From Acidobacteriota bacterium (GTDB taxonomy: Bacteria > Acidobacteriota > UBA4820 > DSQY01): a DNA stretch of 64,000 nt. The position numbers and the translations under genes are program-made. The notes beneath the pieces are model-generated. The model saw only the letters and a program-made list of their open reading frames with translations. It ran no database searches and had not been told where the DNA came from. Shown in pieces: positions 30,556-40,364 of the stretch. Location: positions 1 to 64,000 of the forward strand of contig JAJYLT010000010.1 of NCBI GenBank assembly GCA_021787565.1. The letters run 5' to 3'. Numbering within the stretch: position 1 is the stretch's first letter; each line of letters begins with the position of its first letter.

Positions 30556-31392
30556 ATGAAGCGCCAGAGGATACTCATCGCCGATGACAACAGGGCCATC
30601 ACGGACATCCTCAAGATGAACTTCGAACTGCTCGGCTATGAAGTGATGGTGGCCTCGGACGGCGAGGAGGCCGAGCGAAAGTTCAAGGCCCTCCCGCCCG
30701 ATCTGATGCTCCTGGACGTCATGATGCCCAAGAAGAACGGTTACAAGGTCTGCCGGGATCTCAAGAAGGACCCCCAGCTCGTGCGGATCCCCATCGTTCT
30801 GCTCACCGCCAAGAACCTCAAGGAGGACGTCTACTGGGGATACGACTGCGGTGCGGACGCCTACGTGACCAAGCCCTACGACCCGAGGCAGCTCGAACTG
30901 CTCGTCGGGCAGCTCATCCAGGAGGCCGTCACGGGCCGCCGGTCCACGTCGTGGACGGGCCTTCCCGACGCCAGCCGCGTGGAGGCAGAATACCGGGCCA
31001 GGCTGGAGGCGGGCGCCTCCGCCCAGCTCCTGCGCGCCAGCTTTCCGCGCGAACCCGCCGAGGCGTTCATGCGCAAGTACGGCGTTCCCCGATTCAAGGA
31101 CCTTCTGCACCGCACGGCCTGGACGCTCTATGAGTTAGTGCGCGACGTCACCTCGGCGGGAGTTCTGGGGCAGGACACCGACGACCGCTTCTTCGTGACC
31201 CTCCACCCCGAGGAGGCCGATCCACTGAAGGCGAAGACCCAGCAGAAGCTCCGCGAGGTGATTCTCTCCTGCTACGACAAGGAGGACCAGCAGCGGGGGC
31301 GCCTCGTGGAACCCGGCATGGGGCCGGACAAAGGCAAGGAGACCCCGCTCATCGCCCTCCAGTGGGAGACGCTTGAACTGCCCGCGCAGTAG
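30556..31392 (+). CDS. Response regulator with degenerate GGDEF-like C-terminal domain
   Basis: Receiver 'RILIADDNRAITDILKMNFELLGYEVMVASDGEEAERKFKALPPDLMLLDVMMPKKNGYKVCRDLKKD'; C-terminus 'TGLPDASRVEAEYRARL...RKYGVPRFKDLLHRTAWTLYELVRDVTSAGVLGQDTDDRFFVTLHPEEA'. Confidence 0.85.
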   Translation: MKRQRILIADDNRAITDILKMNFELLGYEVMVASDGEEAERKFKALPPDLMLLDVMMPKKNGYKVCRDLKKDPQLVRIPIVLLTAKNLKEDVYWGYDCGADAYVTKPYDPRQLELLVGQLIQEAVTGRRSTSWTGLPDASRVEAEYRARLEAGASAQLLRASFPREPAEAFMRKYGVPRFKDLLHRTAWTLYELVRDVTSAGVLGQDTDDRFFVTLHPEEADPLKAKTQQKLREVILSCYDKEDQQRGRLVEPGMGPDKGKETPLIALQWETLELPAQ

Positions 31393-31410
31393 GATCGGGG
31401 CTCTGCACCT

Positions 31411-34158
31411 TCAATCCATCCCCTCGCGGCTCTCTTCGCCAGACCGCAAGGCGCGCTGGAGACTCTCCTCCGCCTCCCGGCCGGCCGCCTCCCGGCCGAT
31501 GCCCCAGTATCCGCGGAAGGCACCGGAGGCATCGCGAATGGGGATGGCGCTGGTTACCAACACCGTCCAGGCGCCGTCCCCTTTCACATACACGGCCAAC
31601 GCGGCGCGTAGCGGTTTCTTGCCCCCCGCCTCCTCACCCAACTGACTCCTGACCCGCCTGGCCTCGGCCGAGGGCATCAGATCGCAGAGAGACCTGCCGA
31701 GGATCTCCTCCGGGCGGTAGCCCAGTAACCTGGACACCCAGGCATTGCTGTGGGTGAAGCGCAGATCGGCGCCCACCTCCCACACCCAATCGCTGCTGTG
31801 GCCGCCCAGGACGCGGAAGGCCTCCTCGCTGGCCCTCAGCGATTCTTTGCTGCGGCGAAGCCCGTCGAGCCCGGTCAGGAGTTCGTTCTTGGTTCGTTGG
31901 AGATCGCGGTTGGTGGCCGCCAGCTCCTCGATGGTGGCGGTTGCCTCTCCGTACAGGGAGGCGTTGACCACGGCCATGGCCGCCTGCCGGGCGAAGATTT
32001 CGAGAAGCTCTACGGCCTCCTGCGTGAACGCGCCCGCCTCGCCGCTGTAGACGGTCAGGGCGCCGCGCACCGTGTCCTCATACAGGAGGGGCAAGGCGCA
32101 GATGGACAGGAAGCCCCGCCGTTCCATCGCCTCTCTCCAGGGGGCCACGGCGGGGTCGTCCCGCTGCGCGATGACCGGGAGCCGACTCTTGATGGCTCTT
32201 CCCATGGGTCCCTGCGCGCGAGCGGACTCGTCCCACCGCACGTGAACCGTCGAGGTGTAGCCCTCGTCGATGCCGGCCGACGCGAGCACCTCGAGTTCCA
32301 CGCTCTCCGGCACCACCAGGCCGATCCACGCCATGCGCGCCTCCACGCCCAGCAGGGCGGCCTCGCAGATGGTCCTGGCGGCCCCGCGCAAATCGAGGAA
32401 GCCGCCCATGGCCTGGGCCGAGGAGACGAGCGACAGCAGCTGGCGGTGGCGGCGGCGCTCGGCCGTTTCCGCTCCCCTCCGGTCCGTCACATCCCTCGCC
32501 ACGCCGAAGAATCCGACGATTCGGCCCTCTCCATCCAGCCTCGGAACAGCCAGGTCCTCCACCCAGTGGTATTGTCCCGTGGTGCGGTGGAGAAATCGGT
32601 ATTCGATGGTCACTGGACCGGGCGATGTCAGGAGTCCTTGCAGCGTCCGGCGAACCAGGTCTCGGTCTTCCGGGTGAACCGCTTCAATCCAATCGTGCCC
32701 CGCTCGACTAAAGTAGTCCGGTGGGTAGCCGAGGATCCGCTCCAGCTGCCGGCTGGCGAACAGGGGCTTCAATGCGGGCGGATCTCCCTCCAGGGCGTTG
32801 TAGTAGATGATCTCGTGGACGTTGTCGACGATCAGCCGGAGCCGGGTCTCGCTCTCGCGCAGCGCCGCCTCCGCCCGCTTGCGTTCGGTCACGTCCTCCA
32901 GAAAGGCCAGGAAGGCGGGGCCGCTCTGGAGATCCACGTGGGCCAACCGCGCGTGCATGGGAAACAGCGATCCGTCCTTCCTTCGGCCCACCGTGTCAAA
33001 GTCCTGCTCGTCGGTGTCCCTCACCCGCCCCTCCCGGAACTGGGCCTCGACCCCCTGGCGCTCTCCGGGCGCGATGAGTGCCTGGACGAATCCGCTGCTG
33101 AGGTCGCCGAGGGACTCGCAGCCGAAGAGCTTCAGCACGCCCTGGTTGGCGTACACCACGGTTCCTTCGCGCACGAGGCAGATGCCCAGCGGGGACTTCT
33201 CGATGAGGTCCCGGTAGCGGCGCTCCGAGTCCCTGAGAAACTTCAGCCTGAGGTTACGCCGCCACGCCCAGAGGACGATCAGGGCGATCAGGGCCACCAG
33301 GGCCACGGCGCAGATGATCCAGCCGACGATCCGCCCGACGTCGGGCGCCGTCGCCTGCGGGAGCCACTTCCTGCGGATGTGGGCCAGTGTGCCTCCCTTC
33401 TTGAGCTGGGCCATGACACGGTCGAAATCGGCCCGTTCCGCCTCCCGGCCCGGACCGAAGGCTATGGACAGCCGCTCCCGCGACAGGAAGAGTGGACCCC
33501 AGGAGCCCTTGGCGATGGTGAGTTCCCCCGCATACTGCTGGCTGATGAGGAAGAGGCTGTTGAGGTAATCGTTGAACACGGCGTTGACCGTCCCGGCCCG
33601 AAGAGCGGCAAAGCTCTCTTCCGTGCTGCCGAACGGGACCACGGTGATCGAAGGGTCGCTGGCCGCCTGCATCCTCAGGGCAGTTCGCTGCCCCGTGGCC
33701 CCCTCCTTCACCCCCACCCTCCAGCCCGCCAGTTGGCGCAAGGAGGTCAACTCTCGGCTCGCTCGCGTCACCACGACAAGCCCCGTCTCGACATAGTCGT
33801 CGGTGAACAGAAGACGAGCCTCCCGGCCGGGAGTCTGGTAAATCGCTCCCAGACCCACATCCGCCTCGCCCTTCTCCAGGCGATCCAGCATCTGGGCGAA
33901 AGGAAGCTGTTCCACCTGGTAGGTCCACCCGTTGGCCGCGCACACCAGATCGAGCAGATCCACCTCCAGCCCTTTGAGATGTCCGTTCTCGGCGATTACG
34001 TACGGTTCATAGGGAGAAGCCACCACCTTCAGGCGTGTCCCTGGGCCGCTCGGATGGGCCGCCCGCGAGGCGCTTGCCCGCGGCGCACCCAGGGCCGGCC
34101 CGCAGAGGAGGAGGACCAACATCACTCTCAAGAAGCTCGACCACTCCCTTTGGTGCAC
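31411..34158 (-). CDS. Periplasmic SBP_bac_3-PAS-PAS-GAF-PAS sensor protein lacking a recognisable output domain
   Basis: 'LKVVASPYEPYVIAENGHLKGLEVDLLDLVCAANGW...'; TM; PAS blocks; ends after the last PAS with 'REAAGREAEESLQRALRSGEESREGMD'. Confidence 0.85.
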   Translation of the reverse strand: MHQREWSSFLRVMLVLLLCGPALGAPRASASRAAHPSGPGTRLKVVASPYEPYVIAENGHLKGLEVDLLDLVCAANGWTYQVEQLPFAQMLDRLEKGEADVGLGAIYQTPGREARLLFTDDYVETGLVVVTRASRELTSLRQLAGWRVGVKEGATGQRTALRMQAASDPSITVVPFGSTEESFAALRAGTVNAVFNDYLNSLFLISQQYAGELTIAKGSWGPLFLSRERLSIAFGPGREAERADFDRVMAQLKKGGTLAHIRRKWLPQATAPDVGRIVGWIICAVALVALIALIVLWAWRRNLRLKFLRDSERRYRDLIEKSPLGICLVREGTVVYANQGVLKLFGCESLGDLSSGFVQALIAPGERQGVEAQFREGRVRDTDEQDFDTVGRRKDGSLFPMHARLAHVDLQSGPAFLAFLEDVTERKRAEAALRESETRLRLIVDNVHEIIYYNALEGDPPALKPLFASRQLERILGYPPDYFSRAGHDWIEAVHPEDRDLVRRTLQGLLTSPGPVTIEYRFLHRTTGQYHWVEDLAVPRLDGEGRIVGFFGVARDVTDRRGAETAERRRHRQLLSLVSSAQAMGGFLDLRGAARTICEAALLGVEARMAWIGLVVPESVELEVLASAGIDEGYTSTVHVRWDESARAQGPMGRAIKSRLPVIAQRDDPAVAPWREAMERRGFLSICALPLLYEDTVRGALTVYSGEAGAFTQEAVELLEIFARQAAMAVVNASLYGEATATIEELAATNRDLQRTKNELLTGLDGLRRSKESLRASEEAFRVLGGHSSDWVWEVGADLRFTHSNAWVSRLLGYRPEEILGRSLCDLMPSAEARRVRSQLGEEAGGKKPLRAALAVYVKGDGAWTVLVTSAIPIRDASGAFRGYWGIGREAAGREAEESLQRALRSGEESREGMD

Positions 34159-34182
34159 GCTTCCTACCCCCTTTTCGACCGA

Positions 34183-36417
34183 TCAGCAGACCCGGTTTTT
34201 TCCCTGTCTCTTGGCGGCGTAGAGAGCGGCATCCGCCTTCTCCAGAATGACATGGTGGTCCTTCCCGTCATCCGGGAATGAGGCCACACCCACGGAGAGG
34301 GTCACTTGCACCGGCGCGGACAGGCCCTCGACGGGCAAGGGCAGCGACTCAACCCGCGAACGGATTCGATCGGCGACGGCCCTGGCCTGCTCCGAAGTGC
34401 GGTGTGGCAGGAAGATCGCGAACTCCTCCCCTCCGTACCGGGCCGCCACGTCCTCCGACCGAATGCTGGAACTGAGCAGGCCGGCCACACTCCCCAGAAC
34501 GGCATCTCCCGTCAGGTGCCCGAAGGTGTCATTGATCTGCTTGAAATCGTCCAGATCCAGCATCAGCACGCTGTAGGGGATCCCGGCGGCCGCGTACTCC
34601 TTGGATCTGGCGGCGAAGGTCTCTTGGAAATAGCCGTGATTGTAAAGGCCGGTCAGGGCATCCATGACGGCCTGACGCTTGATCTGCGCGTGGATTTGCG
34701 CGCTCTCCAGGGCGTACACGGTCTGATTGGCCAGGATCTCCAATGCCCTGAGGGTCTCGCCCGACGGGATCCTGCCGTCCTGCGGCTCGTCCACGGAAAT
34801 GATGCCCAACAGCCGGTTGTCCTTGTCCCTCAAGGGTACCAGCAGCAGGTCCTCCGGATGCCAGTCATCCGGCTGGATGGGCTCTCTGGCTCCACTGGGG
34901 AGGACATCGTATGGGCTGGGCTTCCCCTCGGTGTGGCTCACGAAGTAGCAGGCGTTGAGACGGTATCGTTCCGAGAGGTATTCCATGATGTCCGCCGCTG
35001 GGGGGTTCACGGACCGGATCTCCTCCCACAAGTCGTTCAGGCCGGCCTGCGCGATCCGTTCGAAGTAGCGTCCATCCTCGTGGTACAGACTGATCAGAAC
35101 ACTTCGGAACCCGAGGCTTTCACGGATCCCCTTCGCCACGCCGTCCAAGATGCCCTGTACGTCCAGGTGCACCCTGAGGAGGTTCGAAATCTGGAGTATC
35201 CGCGTGAGGAACTCGGCCTGCCGCACGAGCTTCCGATTGGTCGTCATGAGCTGGATCTTCAAGAGCCGGTCCTGAATCCCCTGCGCCACTTGGTGCAGCG
35301 AGAGGCTCAGGAATTGGGCCTCGTCCTCCCTGAACGGATCGGCTTGGGCTCCGCGCTCCGCCACCAACAGCCCAAGGGCTAGCTCACCTGTCAGGATGGG
35401 AACCAGCAGCTGGGAGGAAGCATCGTGCAACAGCAGCGGCTGGAAGCCCGGCCGGTCAACCCGTCTGGGTTCCCGGAGAACCGGATCCTCCAGATAGGCC
35501 ATGACTCTGTCCCGCAGGTCAGGTCCTACGGGAAACTCCTCCAGGGAATACAACGCTGGGCCCTCCGGCTGCGCCGGCGGGAGCACCAGGACGAGCCCCC
35601 GTCCCCAAGGCACGAACTCCCTCAATCCGCCTAACAGTTTCCTCAGGAACCCTTCATCGGCCAGGCTTCCGGTAGCCTCCATGGTCAGCTGTTGCAGGAA
35701 TTCCTGCCGGCGAGTCGCCGCGATGAGGGCTTCGTGCTTTTCCTCGAGGCCGGCGTTCAGGCGGAGACTCCAGATGACCAGCAGCAGCGTGAGGCTGCTC
35801 AGAAGCAGACGGAGCGGCCGCAATTCCGTGGGGGCGCCAAGCACCAACCCCACGAAGGGGGACGACACCAGGACCCACATCTGGTTTTGAAGAAAGCTCT
35901 TACGGACCATCTCCGGGTTCGTGCTCGCTCCCGTGAGGGCCCTGCCCAGCAGATAGACTGCCCAATTGAAGGTGTTGGCGGCCGCCATGGCTAGGAGCAG
36001 GATGCCCAACCACGCCCAGCCCCCCGGGACTACCAGCGGCACCATGGCGGTATAGAGCCAGCAGCCCAGGGTCAGGCTCGCGGCGGCCATCACGGCACCC
36101 CAAGCGTGGACGAGGCGGAGGCCGCGGGGGCCGTGCCGGTACGCCCTGCTGGCCAGGAGACCGATGCCGCCGAGAATTCCCGCGACCACCGGATTTTGGA
36201 GGATCACCACGGCAGGAAAAGCGATGACGTGATCGACGTTCATGCTTCCCAGACCGGGGATTCGGACGTCGAATTGATAGGCCACGAAGAAGAATGCCAC
36301 GATGAACGGAACGGCCCAGGGATTGCGCACCAGAAGTCCGAAATGCCACAGCAGCAGGAACAGTCCTCCTGAGAACAGCAGGAGAAGCGCAAGATAAGCC
36401 CTTGAGGCGCGCTGCAT
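34183..36417 (-). CDS. Membrane GAF-GGDEF diguanylate cyclase
   Basis: N-terminal multi-TM; 'DALTGLYNHGYFQETF...DLDDFKQINDTFGHLTGDAVL...ARYGGEEFAIFLP'. Start taken as ATG 36417. Confidence 0.92.
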   Translation of the reverse strand: MQRASRAYLALLLLFSGGLFLLLWHFGLLVRNPWAVPFIVAFFFVAYQFDVRIPGLGSMNVDHVIAFPAVVILQNPVVAGILGGIGLLASRAYRHGPRGLRLVHAWGAVMAAASLTLGCWLYTAMVPLVVPGGWAWLGILLLAMAAANTFNWAVYLLGRALTGASTNPEMVRKSFLQNQMWVLVSSPFVGLVLGAPTELRPLRLLLSSLTLLLVIWSLRLNAGLEEKHEALIAATRRQEFLQQLTMEATGSLADEGFLRKLLGGLREFVPWGRGLVLVLPPAQPEGPALYSLEEFPVGPDLRDRVMAYLEDPVLREPRRVDRPGFQPLLLHDASSQLLVPILTGELALGLLVAERGAQADPFREDEAQFLSLSLHQVAQGIQDRLLKIQLMTTNRKLVRQAEFLTRILQISNLLRVHLDVQGILDGVAKGIRESLGFRSVLISLYHEDGRYFERIAQAGLNDLWEEIRSVNPPAADIMEYLSERYRLNACYFVSHTEGKPSPYDVLPSGAREPIQPDDWHPEDLLLVPLRDKDNRLLGIISVDEPQDGRIPSGETLRALEILANQTVYALESAQIHAQIKRQAVMDALTGLYNHGYFQETFAARSKEYAAAGIPYSVLMLDLDDFKQINDTFGHLTGDAVLGSVAGLLSSSIRSEDVAARYGGEEFAIFLPHRTSEQARAVADRIRSRVESLPLPVEGLSAPVQVTLSVGVASFPDDGKDHHVILEKADAALYAAKRQGKNRVC

Positions 36418-36510
36418 GTCCCACCCTCCGCCCTCGACGGCGAACCGGCCCACGAGTGATGTCCCCAAGGATAGACCGGGGGAAGGGAATCTGCCAAGGG
36501 GGAGGGGGTC

Positions 36511-36662
36511 CCCCAATTCCGCGATGGAACTTGGCGCGTAGGAGCGCCGCCCCCGGCGCGACGGACCGTACGCGGGCACCGCATCCTGGTCGCAGGGTCA
36601 CCCGGATCGCAGGCGAGGCGCCGCTCCTGCGCAGGCGTTGAGCCGATATCGCGGAATTGGGG
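36511..36662 (-). repeat. REPIN/MITE-like 152-bp element, copy 5
   Basis: CCCCAATTCCGCGAT...ATCGCGGAATTGGGG with REP arms; no obvious flanking duplication. Confidence 0.92.
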
Positions 36663-36848
36663 AAACACGCCTCCATTGTTCTCCCGGGCCCGTTCTTTTA
36701 TAGTGGCCTCAGTCCATGGGGCGCAGTCGCGGCTCTCGTTGGCTCCTAGACGCGAGGTCCGGCGTGACGCGTGCCCCAATCGCGAGAGCGGGAATGGGCA
36801 GCCCAGGCTCCCGGGAGCGAAGGCTTGCCGACCGCCCAAGGTGAGGGA

Positions 36849-39800
36849 ATGGACAACGACGCCAGGAGGGCGCCCTGGTCGGCGCGATGGGGCCTTCCTC
36901 TAAGAGTCAGCGCGTACTACTTCCTCTTCGCCCTGGCGTGGATCCTCTTTTCGGACTGGTTGCTGTCCCTGATCGTGCGGGACCCCCACCTGCTTTCCGT
37001 GCTGCAGTCCGTGAAGGGTTCCATCTTCGTCCTCGCCACCGCCCTGCTGCTCTTCCTTCTGATTCGCCGGCACATGACCAGGACCGAGCGTTCCGCGGAA
37101 ATCCTCATCGAGAGCGAGCAAAAATTCCGGGCTCTGGCCGAATCCACCCGGATGGGCATTCTCATTTTTCGGGAGGAGGGGCTCGTGTACGCCAATCCCG
37201 CGGCAGAGGCCATCGGCGGGTACACGATGGAACAGGTAGCCCAGCGCCCGTTTTGGGACATCATCCATCCCGACCACCGCCAGATGGTCCGCGACCTCGG
37301 GGTGGCGTACCTGAAAGGCGACGGTGCCCCGGCCCAGTTTGAGATTCAGATCTTAACCCAGGAGGGCGAGGCCCGGTGGGTGGACTGCACGCTCGGACGC
37401 ACCCTCCTCGGCGGCAGGCCGGCGGGCGTCGTCACCATCTTCGACATCACCGAGAGAAAGCGCGCGGAGAAGCTGCGGGGGGCCGTCCGCCGGATCGCGC
37501 TCGCCTCTCACGGCACCCAGAGCTTGGAGGAGTTCTTCCTCGCCCTCCACGACGTGGTGGGCCGCATCATGCCGGCCGACAACTTCTTCGTGGCCCTCTA
37601 CGACATCGCCTCCAACCGGCTCCACTTCCCCTATTTCGCCGACGAGCGAGAGGCCAGGCCTGCGCCGCATCCTCCCGCCAAGGGAATGACCGAGTACGTG
37701 CTGCGAACCGGCGAACCCATGGCTGTCACCGCCGAGCGGCTTCATGCGCTGGCTGGGCAGGGCAAGATTGAACTCGCTGGCCCCCCTCCCCTGTCCTGGC
37801 TGGGGGTTCCCCTGAAGGTCCAGGAGAGGGTGACCGGCGTGTTGGTGGTCCAGTCCTACAAGGAAGGGGTGCGCTACGGAGAGAAGGAAAGAGACGCCCT
37901 CGCCTTCCTTTCGGGGCAGGTGGCGGTGGCCGTGGAGCGCAAGCGCGCCGAGGAGGCGCTTCGGGAGAGCGAGGAGCGCTTCCGGACGCTTGCGGAAAAC
38001 GCCGCGGCGGGGATTCTCATCTACCAGGGCGAACACTGGCGCTACGCCAATCCCGCCGCCCTGACCATCACGGGCTATACCCACGGGGAATTGCTGAAGC
38101 TCAGGTTCTGGGACGTGGTCCACCCCGATTTTCGCGAGCTGGTGAAATCCAGGGGATTGGCGCGACAGCGGGGCGAGCAGGTCCCTTCACACTATGAATT
38201 TAAGATCGTCACCAAAGGGGGGCAATCGCGCTGGGTCGATTTCACCGGCGGAATGATCGTCTATCAAGGCAAGCCGGCCGGCGTGATCATGGCCTTCGAC
38301 GTGACGGACCGGAAGGAGGCGGAGGAGGCCTTTCTCCTCCAGCAAACGTACTTCCGCCAGCTATTCGAAAACTCCCCGGAGGGCATCGTGATGCTCGACA
38401 ACGCAGACCGCGTCTTGGCCGTCAACCGGGGCTTCGAGCAGATTTTCCAGTTCGGGAAGGAGGATCTGGCAGGGTCGCGCCTGAACGATCACATCGTGCC
38501 CGAGGAGGACCGCGAGAAGGCCACTCTCATCTCGCGGGCGGTTCTCGGGGGAGAGGTGGTCCGCACCGAAGCGACGCGCCGGAGGAAGGACGGGCGGCTC
38601 GTCCCGGTCTCGATCTTGGGGTTCCCCATCCTCCTTCAAGGAGATCAAATCGGCGTGTACGGCATTTATCAGGACATCACCGCCCGAAGAGAATCCGACG
38701 AGAGGCTGGACAAGCTGGCCCATTTCGATCCCCTGACCGACCTTCCCAACCGGTACCGGATGCGCGAAATCCTGAAGGAGGCCCTCGCCTCCGGCAAGAA
38801 AGCCGGGCAGAGGCTGGCCGTGCTCTTCCTGGATCTGGATCGGTTCAAGGAGATCAACGACACCGCGGGTCACGACGTGGCCGATCAGGTGCTACAGTCC
38901 GCGGCGCACAGGTTGGGGTCCCGGGTGCGCCACAAGGATACCGTCGCTCGAATGGGCAGCGACGAGTTCCTGATCGTGCTGCCTGAACTGCGAAGCGCCG
39001 GGGAGGTCGAGGAGACGTTCCTCCAGATCCGCCGGGCCTTTTCGCGTCCCATTCGCCTGGGTCCCCAGGAGTTTCACCTGACGTTGAGCGCGGGGGCGGC
39101 CCTCTTCCCGGAGGACGGTGACGACCTGGACACCCTGCTCAAGAACGCTGACATCGCCCTGGAGCGGGCCAAGGCGGAGGGCGGCGACGGATTCCAGTTC
39201 TTCACCGCCGAGATGAGCACCCTCGCGACCGAGCGGTTCCGAATGAAGGGCCGCCTCCGCAAGGCCCTCGAACGGCAGGAATTCACCCTCTACTATCAGC
39301 CCATCGTGGAGGGCCGCGGCGGGCGCGTCCTGGCCACCGAGGCCCTCCTGCGTTGGAAGAGCCCCGAGGAGGGCATCATCGGTCCGGGCCGTTTCATCGG
39401 GGTGGCCGAGGAGACGGGGCTCATCGTGCCCATCAACGAGTGGGCCCTCGAGCAGGCCTGCTTCCAGAACGTGGCCTGGGAGCGACAGGGCCTGCCGGCC
39501 CTGCCCACTTCCGTGAACATCTCCGCCCGGCTCTTCCATCAGAGGGACCTGGTGGCGGCGGTCCAGCGGGTCCTCCGGGATACCGGGCTTCCCGCCTCCC
39601 GCCTCATTCTCGAAATCACCGAGACCACCGCCATGGGCGACGTGGAAAGCAGCGTCCCGGTCCTGCGCCGCCTCGCGGACCTGGGCATCCGCATCGCCAT
39701 CGACGATTTCGGGATGGGGTATTCGTCGCTGCTGTACCTGAAGCGTTTCCCCGTCCACTTCCTCAAGATCGCCCAGCCCTTCATCCAGGACCTGGTGGGG

Positions 39801-40037
39801 AGCCAGGACGATGCCGCCCTGGTCCAGGCCATCATCACCATGGCTCACGGTCTGGGTATGCGGGTGATAGCCGAGGGAGTGGAGACACCGGAGCAGCTCT
39901 TCCTGCTGCAATCCTTCGGCTGCGATTCCCTGCAGGGGTTCCTGTTCAGCCGCCCGCAACCGACCGACGCCCTTTGGGGCATCCTGGGTGGACACCAATC
40001 CCTGCCCTTTCCCTCTCCTCCCGCGTTCCTTCCCTAG
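36849..40037 (+). CDS. PAS-GAF-PAS-PAS-GGDEF-EAL protein
   Basis: 'DPLTDLPNRYRMREIL...DLDRFKEINDTAGHDVADQVL...ARMGSDEFLIVLP'; EAL 'ATEALLRWKSPEEGIIGPGRFIGVAEETGLI...NISARLF...EITETTAM...IDDFGMGYSSLLYL...AEGVET'. Confidence 0.93.
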   Translation: MDNDARRAPWSARWGLPLRVSAYYFLFALAWILFSDWLLSLIVRDPHLLSVLQSVKGSIFVLATALLLFLLIRRHMTRTERSAEILIESEQKFRALAESTRMGILIFREEGLVYANPAAEAIGGYTMEQVAQRPFWDIIHPDHRQMVRDLGVAYLKGDGAPAQFEIQILTQEGEARWVDCTLGRTLLGGRPAGVVTIFDITERKRAEKLRGAVRRIALASHGTQSLEEFFLALHDVVGRIMPADNFFVALYDIASNRLHFPYFADEREARPAPHPPAKGMTEYVLRTGEPMAVTAERLHALAGQGKIELAGPPPLSWLGVPLKVQERVTGVLVVQSYKEGVRYGEKERDALAFLSGQVAVAVERKRAEEALRESEERFRTLAENAAAGILIYQGEHWRYANPAALTITGYTHGELLKLRFWDVVHPDFRELVKSRGLARQRGEQVPSHYEFKIVTKGGQSRWVDFTGGMIVYQGKPAGVIMAFDVTDRKEAEEAFLLQQTYFRQLFENSPEGIVMLDNADRVLAVNRGFEQIFQFGKEDLAGSRLNDHIVPEEDREKATLISRAVLGGEVVRTEATRRRKDGRLVPVSILGFPILLQGDQIGVYGIYQDITARRESDERLDKLAHFDPLTDLPNRYRMREILKEALASGKKAGQRLAVLFLDLDRFKEINDTAGHDVADQVLQSAAHRLGSRVRHKDTVARMGSDEFLIVLPELRSAGEVEETFLQIRRAFSRPIRLGPQEFHLTLSAGAALFPEDGDDLDTLLKNADIALERAKAEGGDGFQFFTAEMSTLATERFRMKGRLRKALERQEFTLYYQPIVEGRGGRVLATEALLRWKSPEEGIIGPGRFIGVAEETGLIVPINEWALEQACFQNVAWERQGLPALPTSVNISARLFHQRDLVAAVQRVLRDTGLPASRLILEITETTAMGDVESSVPVLRRLADLGIRIAIDDFGMGYSSLLYLKRFPVHFLKIAQPFIQDLVGSQDDAALVQAIITMAHGLGMRVIAEGVETPEQLFLLQSFGCDSLQGFLFSRPQPTDALWGILGGHQSLPFPSPPAFLP

Positions 40038-40364
40038 CGGAGCGTGAAGAACGTCTCCTCGCGGCCTCACCCCGGCCCGAACGGGAATCGCGTCGCCACC
40101 CCACGAACCAATTCGTAACACCGGCGGCCATGCCCTCTGGCCGGTAAGCCTGGGGCAGGCGGCATCCCCTGCTTGTGGCAAATACCCCAAAACTCCCAAG
40201 TTTCCCGGAATCCGTTCCGCGCACCGGGTGCGGAGCCCTATATTAGGGGTCGTGGAGACGAGCGGCCCCACCGAGACGCGCGGTGCAGCCTTACTGGACA
40301 CGGCGGCCCTGGCCCGGCCTCACGGCGGAACCAGCGGCCGCTTTCTGACGGGGGGAGAGCCATC

